This document shows, one piece after another, positions 63,402 to 64,000 of a stretch of DNA of 64,000 nucleotides. Position 1 is the first letter of the stretch. Each line of letters begins with the position of its first letter. The notes under the pieces were generated by a model. It saw nothing but the letters and a program-made list of their open reading frames with translations. It was not told the origin of the DNA and did not search any database. The position numbers were made by a program, and so were the translations under genes. Source of the stretch: Psychroflexus salis (GTDB lineage Bacteria > Bacteroidota > Bacteroidia > Flavobacteriales > Flavobacteriaceae). The stretch lies in assembly GCF_014640175.1 (NCBI RefSeq), contig NZ_BMGL01000009.1:1-64000 (forward strand), written 5' to 3'.

Positions 63402-63734
63402 TATATAAATTTTTTGCTCTTTAAAATAGAGCATTGAACATTATTTTTGGATAAATTTTTCAGATTGATATTTGAAAAGTTTAATGCCGAGCTAAGTAAA
63501 AAGCTTACAACGTAAATACTGAAAAATCCAGTAGCGCTGTGTGTGTGTGAATCTTTTTGTTTTGTCTAAATTTCATTTTACTAACATACAAATAATATTT
63601 CTTTCTCCTTTGCAGATTTTCTGCAATTAATATTTAGCTTTATCTACTCTATTACAATGACTTACAGCATTTTAACAAAAACTGATATCAGGTATTTTTA
63701 AGTTATAAAGGCAAATTTTGAGTTTCATCACAAA
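63402..63734. other. Intergenic region upstream of the lipoprotein gene
   Basis: About 330 bases without a gene. It contains a (TG)6 run at 63538-63549 and AT-rich DNA. The lipoprotein gene's promoter is presumably here, but no TAnnTTTG box stands out at a convincing distance. Confidence 0.5.
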
Positions 63735-63735
63735 A

Positions 63736-63774
63736 AAAAAGCCGCTTAAACTGAGTTGTTTAAAACGGCTTTTT
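63736..63774 (-). terminator. Intrinsic terminator of ftsZ
   Basis: AAAAAGCCG and CGGCTTTTT form the outer stem, and TTAAAC/GTTTAA the inner one, with a small bulge (C against AA). The loop is TGAGTT. The hairpin is flanked by A and T runs and lies 21 bases past the ftsZ stop. Confidence 0.85.
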
Positions 63775-63794
63775 ATACGTAATTAGGATATTAA

Positions 63795-64000
63795 TTAATC
63801 TACATTATCATGTAAAAAAGAATTGTTTGAGCGGAAATTGATATCACCGTTTTCGTCGCTATGCAAAGAAGTACGCGAAATTTTAGTTTCACCGATTTTA
63901 CGAGAATTATCTAACTCAACTCCTGCCCTTTTATATGCAGGTTGTTTTTCAATTTCATCTACACTTTGGTTATTTCTAAATTTATAATTGAACATCTTCA
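63795..64000 (-). CDS. ftsZ: Cell division protein FtsZ, C-terminal tail (partial, runs off right edge)
   Basis: The frame stays open through the window's last base, so only about 68 C-terminal residues are visible. They read EKQPAYKRAGVELD, an acidic/polar linker, then the end RSNNSFLHDNVD. The PAYKR-G-V segment and the SFLHDNVD terminus are what I know from flavobacterial FtsZ, whose conserved C-terminal peptide binds partner proteins such as FtsA. The GTPase domain is outside the window. The gene is followed by a strong terminator. Confidence 0.85.
   Translation of the reverse strand, partial: KMFNYKFRNNQSVDEIEKQPAYKRAGVELDNSRKIGETKISRTSLHSDENGDINFRSNNSFLHDNVD

Noticed and set aside
63538-63549. 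(TG)6 microsatellite as a phase-variation switch
   Set aside because: It is short, noncoding and about 137 bp from the nearest start, with no promoter element attached.
63795-63995. 66-codon ORF as a stand-alone small gene
   Set aside because: The frame continues to the window end without a stop, and the sequence is the FtsZ C-terminal tail.

Overview
The window looks like a chromosomal segment of a marine-type Flavobacteriaceae (Bacteroidota). The supporting signs are AT-rich DNA, type IX secretion (T9SS) cargo and a PorD-like protein, TonB receptors with carboxypeptidase-like N-terminal domains, Bacteroidota-type promoters (TAnnTTTG at -7) and a run of clusters familiar from this family: recN-fabI, omega-coaBC-porD, and dapA with its small upstream partner. 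The product names come from reading the translated sequence; no search was run. Both edges cut genes. The left edge truncates a secreted, carbohydrate-binding-like protein. The right edge holds only the C-terminal tail of FtsZ.

Layout. 1-5.5 kb: two exported proteins on the minus strand. 5.6-18.5 kb: a long minus-strand housekeeping block (AsmA-like protein, DUF6913-like, dapA, bamD, rpoZ-like, coaBC, porD, recN, fabI) with a CPA2 cation/proton antiporter at its head. 18.5-30.2 kb: a hemerythrin-domain gene faces a plus-strand metal and redox locus. That locus comprises a small His-rich protein, a CzcA::CzcC fusion, CzcB, a response regulator, a histidine kinase, then thioredoxin, ApbE, DUF4266 and DUF3570. 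30.2-34.1 kb: cytochrome bd oxidase cydAB and a porin on the minus strand. 34.4-40.7 kb: an iron-type operon (DUF4856, imelysin-like lipoprotein, HTTM membrane protein, TonB receptor). 40.9-43.4 kb: an OsmC-like protein and an M61 peptidase. 43.5-46.3 kb: a copper-uptake pair, a Cys-rich small protein and an OprC/NosA-like TonB receptor. 46.7-62 kb: mostly metabolism and information processing (pyruvate carboxylase, Old Yellow Enzyme, mazG, lysA, pheT, aldehyde dehydrogenase, dnaX, miaE). 62.2-63.4 kb: two unrecognised genes, one a lipoprotein with a glycine-zipper tail.

The most interesting part is metal and redox handling at the envelope. Export (Czc), copper import, iron import, the bd oxidase and an ApbE-containing extracytoplasmic redox module lie within 28 kb. 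Several have visible promoter logic. A CTTAAG-N5-CTTAAG repeat sits between the two-component system and the thioredoxin-ApbE operon. A perfect TGTGA-N6-TCACA palindrome is centred at -41.5 of the inferred copper promoter. A Fur-like palindrome overlaps the iron-operon promoter. A matched TATGTTACRTAAA element lies upstream of both cydA and the porin gene. Four genes have the -7 box ending exactly 4 nt before the start codon, which implies leaderless mRNAs.

I saw no tRNA, rRNA, CRISPR array, insertion sequence or prophage.
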